64,000 bases of DNA, taken from NCBI RefSeq assembly GCF_017939745.1, contig NZ_JAGKQQ010000001.1, positions 1,674,001 to 1,738,000 on the forward strand, in the 5' to 3' direction. The translations under genes and the position numbers were made by a program. The stretch comes from Gemmata palustris. GTDB lineage: Bacteria > Planctomycetota > Planctomycetia > Gemmatales > Gemmataceae. The notes below the pieces were generated by a model. It saw only the letters and a list, made by a program, of their open reading frames with translations. It was not told the origin of the DNA and made no database searches. Of the stretch, positions 63,040 through 64,000 are shown piece after piece (the stretch's first letter is position 1; every line of letters starts with the position of its first letter).

Positions 63040-63207
63040 GCGTTGCCGTGAGCGTTCCGTGCCCCAGGTCGGCAAGTAGACACCACGGGAACAGAGCGGG
63101 GCAGGGAACAATCCCTGGCCCGTGTCGTTGATGGAAGTGAAGTCAGTCGAGTTGCCCTTGTGCCAGCCATCCGGCAAAGGCAAGGCCGCAAAGAAGTGCC
63201 AATAACT

Positions 63208-63642
63208 TTACTTTTTCACTCGCTCAAGATGGAGCCTTTGACCGAAGAACCTGTCTGTAAAGTTTTTCGGCCGGGGTTTGAACACCGCGCCCTCGGACTC
63301 GGTGACTGTCGCGATGATCAGCATCTCCCCGTCCAACTTGTAAATCCCCGGACCGAAGAGCTCTTCGCCCCCCTCTTCCAACTCAACGTAGATGTCGAAC
63401 CACTTCGGATCTTTCATCGGACCGAGTTTGAATTTAATAGCCGGACGGTCCCCGAACGTCACTTTGTCGCCCTTGAAGGTGACGCGGTAGTCGTCCTTCA
63501 CTTTCAGCTCTTCAGGTTCTGCCTTCACGACCTTCCAAGTGCCTTGGAGCTTCTTCTGTTCTTCCGCGATCAACTTCTCGGCCTTGTCCGTCGCCGAGGC
63601 GTAGAGCGGCACGAAGATAAGGAATGTCACTAACGCGGTCAT
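63208..63642 (-). CDS. TIGR03067-domain secreted protein
   Basis: 144 residues from ATG (MTALVTFLIFVPLYASA), with AAGG 7 bases upstream and a signal peptide. KLQGTWKVVKAEPEELKV, the VTFKGDKVTFGD strand pair, YKLDGEMLIIATV and FFGQRLHLERV match the small beta-barrel, lipocalin-like TIGR03067 family expanded in planctomycetes. Function unknown; probable periplasmic ligand binding. The start 12 codons upstream (63678) would bury the signal. Confidence 0.8.
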   Translation of the reverse strand: MTALVTFLIFVPLYASATDKAEKLIAEEQKKLQGTWKVVKAEPEELKVKDDYRVTFKGDKVTFGDRPAIKFKLGPMKDPKWFDIYVELEEGGEELFGPGIYKLDGEMLIIATVTESEGAVFKPRPKNFTDRFFGQRLHLERVKK

Positions 63643-63757
63643 CGGGTACCTTTTAGCTACCTGTTCGAGAGTTCCCAATCTTGGCGCACTCAGAATTCGC
63701 TCAAGTGACCATCATCCCCCAAATACTATACAATTTGCAAGCTCTCACAGAACCGTC

Positions 63758-64000
63758 TCATCCCTTCCCCAGTACGAGATCCACAACCCAGCACCCGCGC
63801 ACGTGTGGCCCCGGACCCCGGCAGTGGTCTAGTACGTCGGCGCGGTCGCACCCGGCGTCCTGAAGGGCATCGGCCAGGATCGGCATCGCGGAGAAGTCAC
63901 GCGACTCGTACATCTGGGACGCGAGCCCGACCGCGGTGGAAGTGCGCCACTCGGGGGAGAAGGGTACGGGGCGGAACGGGTTGCCGAGGATGTCACGCAG
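63758..64000 (-). CDS. TIGR02996-type Gemmata protein, C-terminal part (truncated by window edge)
   Basis: 81 codons are open from the window edge to a TGA. The translation (LRDILGNPFRPVPFSPEW, TAVGLASQMYESRDF, LADALQDAGCDRADVLDHC, GPHVRGCWVVDLVLGKG) is the characteristic C-terminal segment of the Gemmata proteins that begin with a TIGR02996 repeat-companion domain. The N-terminal part lies beyond position 64000. Function unknown. Confidence 0.85.
   Translation of the reverse strand: MRDILGNPFRPVPFSPEWRTSTAVGLASQMYESRDFSAMPILADALQDAGCDRADVLDHCRGPGPHVRGCWVVDLVLGKG

Noticed and set aside
62914..63183. Minus-strand frame with WHKGNSTDFTSINDTGQGLF
   Set aside because: It looks slightly like a fragment of a planctomycete pilin-type (DUF1559) protein, but the inverted repeat interrupts it and I cannot name the family with confidence.

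Overview
The window is high-GC, gene-dense DNA that reads as a planctomycete of the Gemmata type. The signs are a PVC-type heme (CxxCH) dehydrogenase protein, TIGR03067 and TIGR02996-type proteins, several Hanks-type Ser/Thr kinases, an ECF sigma/anti-sigma pair, VIT/VWA and NHL secreted proteins, a double-length UvrA, and lipid A genes (lpxD, lpxI) that indicate a Gram-negative envelope. The assignment is inference from gene content; no rRNA or marker gene is present.

Layout. 1-4.8 kb: end of an NHL-repeat protein, a tail-anchored zinc-ribbon protein, a secreted alpha/beta-hydrolase-like protein without its serine, and a small membrane protein. 5.0-12.2 kb: a 2386-residue tandem UvrA with a duplicated C-terminal domain. 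12.5-14.6 kb: ECF sigma factor, anti-sigma factor and a good terminator. 14.7-16.4 kb: an A/T-rich HNH-nuclease locus split over two frames around a slippery heptamer. 16.5-23.0 kb: VIT/VWA protein, Tat-exported TIM-barrel protein, ferredoxin-NADP reductase, a kinase and accA. 23.2-29.6 kb: six same-strand genes (Gfo/Idh oxidoreductase, kptA, class III aminotransferase, metal ABC permease, ArsP-like permease, His-rich DUF1980 protein). 29.8-36.4 kb, minus strand: two ceramidase-like proteins, one fused to a heme dehydrogenase, and an EamA transporter. 36.4-42.7 kb, minus strand: kinase, GH10-like protein, lpxI, lpxD, a hypothetical protein and a Spy-like secreted protein.

43.39-56.70 kb is a 13.3-kb integrated element. 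Its ends are identical 46-bp repeats matching the 3' part of a tRNA-Ala(CGC) gene, and a tyrosine integrase broken by one frameshift lies next to the right repeat. Cargo is a chemotaxis receptor, a hybrid histidine kinase, a lipoprotein, a beta-propeller protein, a DUF2628 protein, an hsdM fragment and several small genes. Each tRNA fragment has its own minus-strand hairpin downstream. Neither is a whole tRNA, so the intact gene probably lies to the right, beyond another element.

57-64 kb: a transposase remnant, a transmembrane Ser/Thr kinase overlapping a six-PAS hybrid histidine kinase (a paralogue of the one in the island), a 29-bp inverted repeat, a TIGR03067 protein and the end of a TIGR02996-type gene.

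A recurring theme is dispersed repeats inside or at the end of genes: the uvrA linkers, the sigma factor tail and the EamA transporter tail. The most unusual items are the tandem UvrA with its duplicated extra domain, the possible -1 frameshift in the HNH locus, the tRNA-bounded island and the coupled Ser/Thr-His kinase pair.
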